A stretch of 64,000 bases of DNA, taken from positions 62,001 to 126,000 of the forward strand of contig JAFGOY010000002.1 of assembly GCA_016926255.1 (NCBI GenBank), in the 5' to 3' direction. Within the stretch, counting starts at the first letter, position 1. Each line of letters begins with the position of its first letter. Below the pieces are notes generated by a model. That model ran no database searches, was not told the DNA's origin, and saw only the letters and a list, made by a program, of their open reading frames with translations. Positions 1 through 7,694 of this stretch are shown here, one piece after another. The stretch is from Anaerolineae bacterium. Its GTDB lineage: Bacteria > Chloroflexota > Anaerolineae > Aggregatilineales > UBA3940. The position numbers and the translations under genes were made by a program.

Positions 1-1
1 C

Positions 2-733
2 GTCGTAGCAGGCGTCAATGGACTTGATTACTACATACCGTGGGATGAGAACTTGATCGACCAGCCGCTTGATATCCTTTTCGCCCTTGATCAGGTCGCT
101 TCAAACCCGATCGAAGGTTTGGAGGGCCTTATTGATGCCGAGCACGCCGGAGTGATGGGATACTCTTTTGACGGCTATAATGCGCTTGCCATGAGCGGAG
201 CTCGTGTTGATCCCGAATTCTATCTGTCGGAATGCGCCAGCACGCCCCTACAAGAGCACTGGATCCAGTTTGGCTATTGTAATATGTCAGGTGAATGGGA
301 TCAGTTCGCTGCCCACGCAGGCGATGCAATCACGACCAGTGATGATGGCCTATGGAATCCAATAACCTCTGAGCGAATTCGCGCAGTCATGCCAATGGCT
401 CCCGAAGGTGCGGTGTTATTCGGCGAACGAGGGCTGTCGGCAGTAGATCGTCCAACGCTAATTATCGGTGCAACAGAAGATGTTGATTGCGACTACAATC
501 ACGAAGCCGTATTCATTTTCGAGCATATCGGCACATCAGATAAGACACTGATCTCTTTCATTGGCGAAGATCATTACATGGTATATGAGCCAGAGATGGT
601 CTCCCGCATGAAACATTTCGCGACGGCGTTCTTCGGCTATTATCTCCAGGGGCGCGACGACTACAGCGAATACTTCTCGGAAGATTTCGTTTCGCAGCAT
701 GACGACCTGGCCTGGGGCGTATATACTGAGTAA
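2..733 (+). CDS. alpha/beta-hydrolase family protein, 5' end cut off
   Basis: The reading frame is open from the first bases, so the true start lies outside the window; a TTG at 53 is in frame but the coding sequence continues upstream of it. The nucleophile elbow GYSFDG (G-x-S-x-G) follows 'HAGVMGYSFDGYNALAMSG', typical of alpha/beta hydrolases of the dienelactone-hydrolase/PAF-acetylhydrolase type. A later 'TLIIGATEDVDCDYN' strand carries the likely catalytic Asp, and 'GEDHYMV' the likely catalytic His. The substrate cannot be told from the sequence. No partner gene is visible, and the next gene points the other way across a strong hairpin. Confidence 0.75.
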   Translation, partial: VVAGVNGLDYYIPWDENLIDQPLDILFALDQVASNPIEGLEGLIDAEHAGVMGYSFDGYNALAMSGARVDPEFYLSECASTPLQEHWIQFGYCNMSGEWDQFAAHAGDAITTSDDGLWNPITSERIRAVMPMAPEGAVLFGERGLSAVDRPTLIIGATEDVDCDYNHEAVFIFEHIGTSDKTLISFIGEDHYMVYEPEMVSRMKHFATAFFGYYLQGRDDYSEYFSEDFVSQHDDLAWGVYTE

Positions 734-757
734 CTGTGTGGTCTGTGCAACGAAAAG

Positions 758-797
758 GACTCTATCCGAAGCCAACGGGAAGTCTTCGGATAGAGTC
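758..797. terminator. 14-bp hairpin between convergent genes
   Basis: Perfect inverted repeat: GACTCTATCCGAAG at 758-771 pairs with 784-797 across a 12-nt loop. It sits between the hydrolase stop (733) and the DUF3795 stop (834), so it can serve both strands. There is no clear T-run. The TATCCGA core recurs in the hairpins at 14462, 16719 and 63680. Confidence 0.55.
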
Positions 798-833
798 TGC
801 AAAAGCGATTATTCAGTTTGATTTCAATCGAGG

Positions 834-1181
834 CTACATAAACTTCTGGCGGATGAGGTCGAGGCGCTGGGCCACTTCGGGGCCGGTGCCGAACATCCCG
901 GTCATCTTCTCGCAGATCGCGTCATCGCAGTGGGCGCAGGTTTCGACTCCGCGCTCCGTGGCGCAGGAGCGCACCGGGCAAACGGCACAGTGCGACATCT
1001 TGCGTCCCTCCGTCCGGCAGCCGTCGCACAGGCAGTCCGACGCCTTGATCTCCGCGCCGAACATCTTGCTCCACTTGACGGCCAGCGCTTCCAGCCCTGC
1101 CTGATCGTTCTTCTGAGTGAGCACATAAGCCTCACACTCGGCGCAGTTCAGGCCGCAGCTTCCAATCATTGATAGTTCCAT
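834..1181 (-). CDS. DUF3795 cysteine-rich protein
   Basis: A 115-aa protein beginning MELSMIGSCGLNCAECEAYV. The opening 'CGLNCxxCxAY' and the later pairs CLCDGCR, CAVCPVRSC and CAHCDDAICEKM make about a dozen cysteines, the pattern of the DUF3795 family. Such spacing suggests a metal or Fe-S site, but the family's function is unknown. The gene appears monocistronic. Its 5' side faces the hairpin-rich gap at 1285-1510. Start at the first ATG, with a GGAC-like ribosome site (AAAGGGACAGCAGGCG) upstream. Confidence 0.8.
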   Translation of the reverse strand: MELSMIGSCGLNCAECEAYVLTQKNDQAGLEALAVKWSKMFGAEIKASDCLCDGCRTEGRKMSHCAVCPVRSCATERGVETCAHCDDAICEKMTGMFGTGPEVAQRLDLIRQKFM

Positions 1182-1284
1182 CGCCTGCTGTCCCTTTCGT
1201 TGAACGTATGTTCTGATAATGCCGGTATTATAGCACGAATGTTCGGGGCGATCAATAGCAAAACGCCGAGTATTCCGCAGGATA

Positions 1285-1510
1285 AATCCTGTGGCTACAA
1301 TTGGCGACCCCCGGTCGCGGCGTCGACTTCGTCGACTTGGAGCCTATCCATAAAATTTATGGACAAATACTTACTGACATTTTCAGGTCAGCCTTGTTTT
1401 TAGTCGCCGCAGGCGACGTCGGATTTCTAGCCTGGGGATTCATCCCCAGGAATGTCGAACTTGTAGCAAACACCCGGATAGTCAATACTATCAGCATCCA
1501 TAAATCGGGC
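1285..1510. repeat. cluster of short unrelated hairpins in a gene-free gap
   Basis: The 340-bp gap between DUF3795 and the next membrane protein holds a run of short palindromes with different sequences: CGACCCCCGGTCG, GTCGACTTCGTCGAC, CCATAAAATTTATGG, TGACATTTTCAGGTCA, GTCGCCGCAGGCGAC, CCTGGGGATTCATCCCCAGG and GATAGTCAATACTATC. They follow one another with spacers of a few to about twenty bases. No gene is supported here. Confidence 0.6.
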
Positions 1511-1521
1511 AGGGAGGAACA

Positions 1522-2469
1522 ATGACCGCAGCGGATTCGACCATCGAGACGGGGCACCGGTTCAGCATCAAAGCCTGGCGGACGGAGATTCTCTTCGCCG
1601 TGCCGATTGTCGCCCTGGTGATCACCCTGTACTACACGTGGTTCGCCGTCCGCGACCGCTACCAGATTTTCCTCTACTTTCACAACATGGGCGCGGGCTT
1701 CGATACCTCGCCGTTTGGCCGGGTGACCGCCAGCCGCTACTGGATGACCGGGCTGGTCGCCTCCGGTGCAGTGATGATCCCCTACCTGCTGGTCAACTTC
1801 CTGCTGGGGCGATTCGTGAAGAGCTACCGCCCGCCGGTCTGGTGGCGGGTATGGATTCTGTGCGCCGTGCCACTGACTATCGCCGTACCGCTGATCGTGA
1901 TGACGGTCAACGAGCCGGTGCTGCCGCTCGTCAACGCAATCCAGGTGATCGCCGCGCTGCTGGCGGCGCTGGCGGTGGCGGTCAGCCTGGGCGAAACCGC
2001 CGCCGGGAAGGTGATCGATACGCTGCTGCTGGTCGTCGACGGGGGCGGGCTGGCCTGCCTGCTGATGGCGCTGCGGGCGGTGGAGAGCTATCAGCGGTGG
2101 GCCGAACCGGGCGGCAGGGGATCGTACTACCTGTTTGCCTTCGCCGTGACGCTGATCCTCGGCCTGGGCGTGCTGATCGTGATGACCGGGGTCTATGCCT
2201 TCTGGCGCAAACCGAAAATCCCCGGCTGGCTCACCTGGCTGGCGGCGGGCGCGGCGATCCATTACCTGTTTTTGCCGCTCTATCACTACCTGTGCTGGTG
2301 CAAGGACGACGGAAGCTGGCTCGACCCCGACTATTTCAGCTACATCACCGACTCCGACAATTATTTTACACGCAGCGTGCTGATACAGATCGGCGTGTGG
2401 GTGGTGATCATCGGTGTGGCGTTCGGGCTGACCCGGCTGCGGGGGTGGATCAGGGAGCGACGGGGGTAG
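1522..2469 (+). CDS. polytopic membrane protein of unknown function
   Basis: A 315-aa, strongly hydrophobic protein with about eight predicted membrane segments, at roughly residues 25-48, 75-100, 112-130, 135-160, 168-185, 203-228, 238-258 and 288-308. The short polar N-terminus (MTAADSTIETGHRFS) is probably cytoplasmic. Start ATG is preceded by GGGAGGAACA, a good ribosome site. I recognise no catalytic motif. An acidic/aromatic loop 'CWCKDDGSWLDPDYFSYI' lies between the last two helices. GC is high, like most of the window but unlike the AT-richer gene that follows. Confidence 0.7.
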   Translation: MTAADSTIETGHRFSIKAWRTEILFAVPIVALVITLYYTWFAVRDRYQIFLYFHNMGAGFDTSPFGRVTASRYWMTGLVASGAVMIPYLLVNFLLGRFVKSYRPPVWWRVWILCAVPLTIAVPLIVMTVNEPVLPLVNAIQVIAALLAALAVAVSLGETAAGKVIDTLLLVVDGGGLACLLMALRAVESYQRWAEPGGRGSYYLFAFAVTLILGLGVLIVMTGVYAFWRKPKIPGWLTWLAAGAAIHYLFLPLYHYLCWCKDDGSWLDPDYFSYITDSDNYFTRSVLIQIGVWVVIIGVAFGLTRLRGWIRERRG

Positions 2470-2561
2470 CCATCGACGTAAGATTTGTTGTAGAATAAAG
2501 TGGCATAAGGATCATTCCAGCCCATTTGTTATTACCATCTCGAATAGAGGAGAACAATTGC

Positions 2562-3155
2562 GTGGACAGAAACACAATATTATTATTGATTGGTTTTCTG
2601 ATCGGGGGTATTACTGAGATAACCAGTTACCTTTTGCGAAAAAGGGCAGAAGAGAGAACTCAGAAACGTGTTTCTGATGCAGAGTCCAGAGTCGAAAAAG
2701 AGCCTGAAAAAGCAAAACCAGCCTGGGACTTGGCTCGTGTGACACTGGAGTCTTACTTCAATAAGAATCTTGCCCAAGTAACTGCGATTTTCCGTCTATG
2801 TATTTTCGTTATGTTTGTTGGATTCGTCATTATTGTCTGGGGTATAAGTCAAGCGATCCGTTCACCGGAAAGTACTATTGTGGCAGTCGTTTCAGGATCG
2901 GCGGGTATCCTTACCGAATTGATAGGCGCTACATTCCTAATCATTTATCGTTCAACTATGGAACAGGCTATGAAATATACCGAGACGCTGGAGCGCATAA
3001 ATTCAGTCGGTATGGCAATGGCAATACTTGACACGATCCCTGACAGTGCCCAAGAGGGCAATTTAAAGAACGCGACCAAAGCAACCGTTGTCAAATTACT
3101 AATGCAGCAAGCCAACGAAAATTCTGAGGTTACCGTCGCTAATCAGGAAGATTAG
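2562..3155 (+). CDS. membrane protein with TRADD-N-associated-type TM domain
   Basis: The GTG at 2562 is chosen because GAGGAGAAC precedes it at normal spacing; an in-frame TTG at 2526 has none. The 197-aa product has an N-terminal helix (NTILLLIGFLIGGIT), a charged Lys/Glu-rich stretch, then 'LARVTLESYFNKNLAQVTAIFRL' leading into two hydrophobic segments, ending in 'GATFLIIYRSTMEQAMKY'. That order and the Yxx-NLxQV / TFLxIYRSTMxQA signatures resemble the TRADD-N-associated membrane domain (CyanoTRADDas_TM), which comparative-genomics work links to predicted conflict systems. The assignment is from memory of the family. Here it stands next to another AT-rich membrane-protein gene, with no nuclease or NTPase partner. 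Confidence 0.55.
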   Translation: MDRNTILLLIGFLIGGITEITSYLLRKRAEERTQKRVSDAESRVEKEPEKAKPAWDLARVTLESYFNKNLAQVTAIFRLCIFVMFVGFVIIVWGISQAIRSPESTIVAVVSGSAGILTELIGATFLIIYRSTMEQAMKYTETLERINSVGMAMAILDTIPDSAQEGNLKNATKATVVKLLMQQANENSEVTVANQED

Positions 3156-3563
3156 TGAGCCACAATACATAATTCCGCGCAGACATCGGATAGTATTCCA
3201 TCGTAACACAGGACTGTATCTTTAGTAGATTAGTCACTACTCCATCAAACATGCAGGATGGACAGGAAAAGTCCGCTTGTACAGCAGACTCCTGATATTT
3301 TCTGAAAGTGAGGGAAGTGGTTTCTTTTTCTTTTTTAGCCTCAAAATAACTCAATGTTCGCTCTTAACCGTAAGTCAAAATACTTTCATCATTCAATGTT
3401 CTAATTGTTTTGATACATTATTGTTAATATTGGCAAAATGATAGTGTGCTATCCTATATATAAGGCTGTACCATGGATTTAATGCGTTTGCGACAACTGC
3501 TATTAACTGAAACAGAGTGCGAAATGGCAAACTTTTATAGGCATCGAATAAAAGGTGTTTATT
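3156..3563. other. AT-rich intergenic gap, no gene seen
   Basis: About 400 bp, clearly lower in GC than the flanking chromosome. Short frames exist on both strands but lack ribosome sites and recognisable content. It probably holds the promoter for the next small gene. 'TAATATTGGC...TATCCTATATATAAGG' near 3428-3465 is promoter-like, with no stronger evidence. Confidence 0.4.
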
Positions 3564-3980
3564 ATGGATCAAATAGATGCACTCAAAATTATCAGGATAT
3601 GGTCTAGTAGAGAGTCCGAGAGGGGAAACAGTTCAACTGAATTCGCAATCTTACTTACCATTATTGCACCTATAGTCGTTATCATTGCAATTATTATCGG
3701 CATCGTTACCAGAACCCTTTTAGAGAAATCAACAGCGGCCATAGATGATCCCTATGGTCAATCCAATCAACAGGAGCATTTACAAACCGACGATCAGCCC
3801 GAACAATTCGATCAACAGGAATATCCACAAACAGAAGGTCAGCTCGGTCAGCAGACATTTACGTGGGGCGACTTTCTACATGATGCAATATATGTGATTG
3901 TTGGAGGTATAACTTCATATGTTTTTCTTGATCATATCACACGAAAATTGAACGGAAAGCAAAGACATAGTCCTCCGTGA
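3564..3980 (+). CDS. small two-TM membrane protein, unknown
   Basis: A 138-aa product from the ATG at 3564 (AAAGGTG upstream); an in-frame GTG at 3555 would add three residues. A short N-terminal cytoplasmic stretch is followed by a strong TM helix ('FAILLTIIAPIVVIIAIIIGI'), then a Gln/Glu/Asp-rich linker with imperfect repeats (NQQEHLQTDDQ / DQQEYPQTEGQ), then a second, weaker hydrophobic segment (AIYVIVGGITSYVFL). No homologous family is recognised. Low GC, like the gene at 2562, suggests the two arrived together. It ends 36 bp from the convergent gene at 4017. Confidence 0.5.
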   Translation: MDQIDALKIIRIWSSRESERGNSSTEFAILLTIIAPIVVIIAIIIGIVTRTLLEKSTAAIDDPYGQSNQQEHLQTDDQPEQFDQQEYPQTEGQLGQQTFTWGDFLHDAIYVIVGGITSYVFLDHITRKLNGKQRHSPP

Positions 3981-4016
3981 AATGATCTTGCATCACTCCT
4001 TGCCGACTCCGCCCCA

Positions 4017-5381
4017 TCACAACCACCGCGCCGAATCGTCGATCAGCTCCACGGCCAGCAGCAGCGGGCCAACCGCCGTCAACACGATCCCGCACAGCGC
4101 AGCAGGCCAGTCGATCTCGTATAAATCGGGGAGGAAATAGCCGGGTTCCGGCATCGGCGTGATCGCGGCGACCAGGAACACGGTCAGGAGCACCGTCAGC
4201 ACGAGCATCACCAGCGGCGCGATCCCCATCACGCTGCCTGATCGACGCCACAGGGCAAGGTAAAAACCCAGCGCCATGCCGAGCAGGTTCATCCCCATCA
4301 GCATGACGATCTCCGCGAGCAGCGCCAGCGTAGTCAGCCCGGCGAAGGGGACGGTTTCGGTCAGCAGCAGCAGGAGAACCGGCAGCCCGCCGATCACCAT
4401 CAGCACCGGGAACACGTAGACGGTCAGGTGAAGCATCGCGGCGAGCGAGATCGTCGTCCCGGAGAGGTACCCCCAGGCGATCTCCAGCGGGTCGAGGAGC
4501 GTCACGCGCAGCATGTCGATCCGGCGGCGCTCGATGTCCCGGTAGACGAGCATCGCCGCCGCCCCGGCGACAATCGGCGAGGAGAAGATGAACAGCAGGA
4601 TCGGCGGGACGGTCTCCGCCAGGAAGATGATCCCGATCGTGCCGAAGATCGCCCCCAGCAGGTTGCCCGTCACACTCAGCCAGAGCGCCCCGGAGATCAC
4701 CCCGGTGATGAACATCGAAAGAACCACGTTCTGGATGCGTTTGCGCCACACGGGAGCGATCAGCCGCTCGCCTTCGGTGATGCTGCGCGACAGCGCGTTG
4801 TAGGGCGTTTCGAGGTCGTAGAGCAGGCGGAGCGCGGTTCGCAGGTTGGCCCGGTCAGCCGGGAAGACGAGATCGATGATCGATGGCGGATCACCGCCCG
4901 GAGTCGATACAGGCGCGGCGCGGGGCGATCCCCGGCCCCAACCGGCTTTCCGAAGCTGCCAGCCGACAACCGCCGAGCAGATCAGGGTGACAGACAGATA
5001 CACCGGGACAGGATACCAGCGTATGAGATAGACTATCGGGTAGTGGGATGGATGATAGGTCGTATAGTCGGAAATGACGAAAAAGGGAATCGCCCCGCAG
5101 GCGATCAGCGTCCCGCCGATGATCCACAGCCGCCGCCACTGAATCGACGGGTAAGCGCGGCGAATGGCGAGGATCAGGAAGGCGGTCAGCGGAATCAATC
5201 CGATCGGGAAGCCGACACCGATCTCCCAGACGATGAGCGTCAGGCGCGACAGCAGCGGCGCGGAGAGCGCCCAGCCGACGCCCAGCACGATCACCTGCCG
5301 CCAGGTGAAGCCCGGATTGGTCAGCCGCAGCGTGAACCCGACCAGCAGCCCGGCAGCCAGCCCCGCCAGGATTCTGCTCAC
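4017..5381 (-). CDS. polytopic permease-like membrane protein
   Basis: The GTG at 5381 is chosen because it overlaps the stop of the upstream gene (GTGA), the usual spacing in this operon; the frame is open further upstream but that part is a shadow of the lipoprotein gene. The 454-aa protein has 11-12 hydrophobic segments. A central soluble stretch (about 155-215) splits it into two bundles. The second half, with 'YRDIERRRIDMLRVTLLDPLEIAWGYLSGT', resembles ABC-2-type permease subunits, where a similar amphipathic helix precedes the membrane domain. No ATPase is encoded next to it. Last gene of a four-gene overlapping operon. Confidence 0.65.
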   Translation of the reverse strand: MSRILAGLAAGLLVGFTLRLTNPGFTWRQVIVLGVGWALSAPLLSRLTLIVWEIGVGFPIGLIPLTAFLILAIRRAYPSIQWRRLWIIGGTLIACGAIPFFVISDYTTYHPSHYPIVYLIRWYPVPVYLSVTLICSAVVGWQLRKAGWGRGSPRAAPVSTPGGDPPSIIDLVFPADRANLRTALRLLYDLETPYNALSRSITEGERLIAPVWRKRIQNVVLSMFITGVISGALWLSVTGNLLGAIFGTIGIIFLAETVPPILLFIFSSPIVAGAAAMLVYRDIERRRIDMLRVTLLDPLEIAWGYLSGTTISLAAMLHLTVYVFPVLMVIGGLPVLLLLLTETVPFAGLTTLALLAEIVMLMGMNLLGMALGFYLALWRRSGSVMGIAPLVMLVLTVLLTVFLVAAITPMPEPGYFLPDLYEIDWPAALCGIVLTAVGPLLLAVELIDDSARWL

Positions 5382-6607
5382 CGCTCGCGCTCCTCGACCA
5401 GCGTGGCTTTCAAATCGGCACGCCTTGCCCGGTAATCCGTCTCGCCGATCTCGCCCGCCGCGTGCGCATCGTCCAGCGCGGCGATCTCCCGGATCAGCCG
5501 CCGCTGTGAGGCCGTCCAGCGGCCTCCTCGCCGACGTATCCGCCCGATCAGCCACACCACCACGCTGATCGCAATCACCCCGCCAATTGTGATCAACGCC
5601 ACGCGCAGCACATTCGACTCCCCCGCCTCGACCGGCCCAATCTCGATCAGCAGCGGCTCGCCCGCGTCAAGATCGACCCCCACGTAGTGCAAAATGAGAT
5701 CGCCGCCGATCACCTCATACCCGGCGTCGAACAGCCCACCGGCCCGCAGCGGGTAAGCCTCCGGCGCATGGACGGCCAGCGATTCGACGGTGTAGGTCAG
5801 CGGCAGCGACAGTTCCCGCGGGCCGTCATAAGGTAAAAAGTAGCTCACCTCGATTGTGTGAACGCGCTCGCCGGGCGGCACCAGCGCCGTATCGACGTAG
5901 GTCGCCGGGCCGGTCTCGACAAACCTCCCGCCGATCTGCCCGCCTGCGAAGGCCACGCCGTAGGCATCGGCGGGCAGACTGATTGTCACGCTCCCGCGCT
6001 GGCCGCCCCGAACCGGGTCGCGGGTCGCGTAGGCCCGGTCGCTCAAATTCGAGTAGGCGATCCGCTGTTCGACCGCCAGCGCCCCCGGCTGGTCGATCAG
6101 GGTGAGTTCCATCTCAACGGTGATTACATCGGAGTCGGCGGTGGTGGCATAGATCACCAGCGGGATCGCCACCGAGGGGATGCGCGGATCGATCCCCCTG
6201 CCCTCGGAGAAGGTCAGGCCGTCAAGCGTCATCTCGGCGGTGTAGGTGATGCCGGATCGATCAAAGGCTGCGCCGTCGAAGCGGAACGCGCCGCCAGCGT
6301 CGACCGGCACATCGACCACCAGAAAATCGACCGGCTGGCCGGATTCATCGCGGGTTCGACCACGCAGCCGGACGCTCAACCCGGCGGGGAGATCGGCTCC
6401 GGGGGTGCCCATCACCACCCGCCCGACGACCGCATTACGGGCCAGCGGCGGCAGGTCGACTTCAACCGGGGCCGGGATAAGTTCGGCGGCAGGATCGGCA
6501 GGCGGCCAATCCTCGACCGGGCCGACCGGCAGCGGCGCGTCGACCGGCAGGCAGCCGGTAATCAGGAGCGCAATCAGCAGGACGGCGAACGAGCGTCGCA
6601 GGGTCAC
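5378..6607 (-). CDS. lipoprotein with C-terminal membrane anchor
   Basis: 409 aa. The N-terminus MTLRRSFAVLLIALLITGC is a lipoprotein signal with the lipobox Cys at about residue 19, followed by a Pro-rich spacer. Residues about 60-330 look all-beta and extracytoplasmic. One TM helix (VLRVALITIGGVIAISVVVWLIG, about 336-358) and a charged cytoplasmic tail with coiled-coil character follow ('RRLIREIAALDDAHAAGEIGETDYRARR'). That tail resembles the C-terminal helices of Chloroflexi and archaeal membrane proteins beside ABC-2 transporters. It overlaps both neighbours by 4 bp, so translation is probably coupled. The partner of the beta domain is unknown. Confidence 0.65.
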   Translation of the reverse strand: MTLRRSFAVLLIALLITGCLPVDAPLPVGPVEDWPPADPAAELIPAPVEVDLPPLARNAVVGRVVMGTPGADLPAGLSVRLRGRTRDESGQPVDFLVVDVPVDAGGAFRFDGAAFDRSGITYTAEMTLDGLTFSEGRGIDPRIPSVAIPLVIYATTADSDVITVEMELTLIDQPGALAVEQRIAYSNLSDRAYATRDPVRGGQRGSVTISLPADAYGVAFAGGQIGGRFVETGPATYVDTALVPPGERVHTIEVSYFLPYDGPRELSLPLTYTVESLAVHAPEAYPLRAGGLFDAGYEVIGGDLILHYVGVDLDAGEPLLIEIGPVEAGESNVLRVALITIGGVIAISVVVWLIGRIRRRGGRWTASQRRLIREIAALDDAHAAGEIGETDYRARRADLKATLVEERER

Positions 6608-6930
6608 GGTTCCCGATTACCCCCTGAGCGTACAGCCTCCACCGCCGCCTCGACCGGGTCGGCTTCCGGCGATTCGTCGATCCGGGGCAGATCGGCCAGA
6701 GCCTTGAGCAGCTCCCGGCTGCGTTCGTCAAAACGATCCCGGCGGCTTTTCGACCGGGCGCGGTCGCGCCCTGCCTTCGCCCGGCGCAGGTCTTCGAGCA
6801 GGTCGGCGCGGCGGCGCAGGATCGCGGCGCGGGACTGCGGCTTTTCATCGCGCGAGAAAAAAGGGCGGGCGATAGCTGCCAGCATGACCAGCAGCGTCAC
6901 CAGGATCAGCAGTTCGACGGGGATAGTCAT
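6604..6930 (-). CDS. small single-TM coiled-coil protein
   Basis: 108 aa: an N-terminal TM helix (ELLILVTLLVMLAAIARPFF) followed by an Arg/Lys/Glu-rich helical region (RAAILRRRADLLEDLRRAKAGRDRARSK, split by no Pro), ending in a disordered acidic tail. The layout of one TM helix plus a short cytoplasmic coiled coil resembles small CcmI/CcmH-like scaffolding proteins, but no catalytic residues are present. It overlaps the DJ-1/PfpI gene upstream and the lipoprotein gene downstream by 4 bp each. It therefore likely acts with the lipoprotein and the polytopic protein at the membrane. Confidence 0.6.
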   Translation of the reverse strand: MTIPVELLILVTLLVMLAAIARPFFSRDEKPQSRAAILRRRADLLEDLRRAKAGRDRARSKSRRDRFDERSRELLKALADLPRIDESPEADPVEAAVEAVRSGGNREP

Positions 6931-7520
6931 GGCCGCCAGTCGTATTCCATGTGCGCCGCGCTCGTACGGGCCTGTTCCTCGCCCAGCAGCCGCCCGACGA
7001 CATACAGCGTCATATCGATCCCGGCGCTGACCCCCGCCGAGGTCACCACTTTGCCGTTATCGATGAAGCGCACCTCTTCGATCACCTCGACAGCCGGGGC
7101 CGCCTCGCGCAGCAGGTCGAAACAGGTGTGGAAGGTGGTCGCCTTGAGGCCATCGAGCAGCCCCGCCGCGCCGATCACCAGCGCCCCGGTGCAGACCGAT
7201 AGCAGCAGCTCGGCGCTGCCCGCCGTCTCCCTGATCCACTGGAGCAGGTGCTCGTTCTTCATCTCGCGGCGCGTACCGAATCCGCCGGGCACCAGCAGGA
7301 TGTCGGGCGGCGGGCAGGCGTCGATTGTGTATTTCGGGTTGATGCTCAAGCCCCCGGCAGTGATGATCGAGCCGGGCGTCTCAGCGACGGTGTAGGTGTT
7401 GAAATAGCGCACCTGCTTCTCCTCGTCGCCAGTGACAGAGAATACTTCAAATGGCCCGGCGAAGTCGAGCACTTCGACATCGTCGAAAATCAGTATGGCG
7501 ACGTTTCGTTGTTCTGGCAT
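6927..7520 (-). CDS. DJ-1/PfpI family protein (GlxA/isonitrile-hydratase-like)
   Basis: 197 aa. The start MPEQRNVAILIFDDVEVLDFAGPFE and the nucleophile elbow 'LLSVCTGALVIGAAGLLDG' (Cys110) are hallmarks of the DJ-1/PfpI superfamily, subgroup with GlxA N-domains and isonitrile hydratases. The following 'ATTFHTCFDLL' supplies the usual His after the elbow. There is no C-terminal AraC domain, so it is the stand-alone enzyme type. The exact substrate cannot be read from sequence. First gene of the four-gene operon 7520-4017; it overlaps the next gene by 4 bp. The hairpin repeat at 7547-7694 lies just upstream. Confidence 0.85.
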   Translation of the reverse strand: MPEQRNVAILIFDDVEVLDFAGPFEVFSVTGDEEKQVRYFNTYTVAETPGSIITAGGLSINPKYTIDACPPPDILLVPGGFGTRREMKNEHLLQWIRETAGSAELLLSVCTGALVIGAAGLLDGLKATTFHTCFDLLREAAPAVEVIEEVRFIDNGKVVTSAGVSAGIDMTLYVVGRLLGEEQARTSAAHMEYDWRP

Positions 7521-7546
7521 GTGTCACTCCCGTAAACCGGGCAAAG

Positions 7547-7694
7547 CAGGGGCGCTGCCCCTGTGCCCCCGCAAACTTTTGAAAAAGTTTGACCAAAACT
7601 TATCTCTATTTATCGTGCTGCGCACGATAAATAGGTAAAAAGGGTTCAGGGAGATTATCTCCCTGATGGGGTTCGGGGCAAAGCCCCGATATTC
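7547..7694. repeat. dispersed repeat family R3, copy 1
   Basis: Order of elements: GGGGCGCTGCCCC hairpin, GCAAACTTTTGAAAAAGTTT palindrome, a central hairpin (TTTATCGTGCTGCGCACGATAAA), GGGTTCAGGGAGATTATCTCCCTGA, then GGGGCAAAGCCCC. The same order recurs at 56965-57117, with a different central stem (CCTTTATCGGGCACAGCCCGATAAAGG). A shortened copy lies at 48497-48598. It fills the gap between the divergent-facing ends of the DJ-1/PfpI gene and the reductase gene. Confidence 0.75.

Noticed and set aside
3139-3354. Possible 71-aa minus-strand gene in the AT-rich gap
   Set aside because: No ribosome site, overlaps the end of the membrane-protein gene at 2562, and shows no recognisable content.
4428-5435. 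335-codon open frame on the plus strand opposite the permease-like gene
   Set aside because: Its Arg/Asp/Gln-rich composition is typical of an antisense shadow of a membrane-protein gene.
5382-5555. N-terminal extension of the permease-like protein
   Set aside because: It lies antiparallel-free but out of frame inside the lipoprotein gene, is Arg-rich, and the GTG at 5381 makes the usual 4-bp overlap of this operon.
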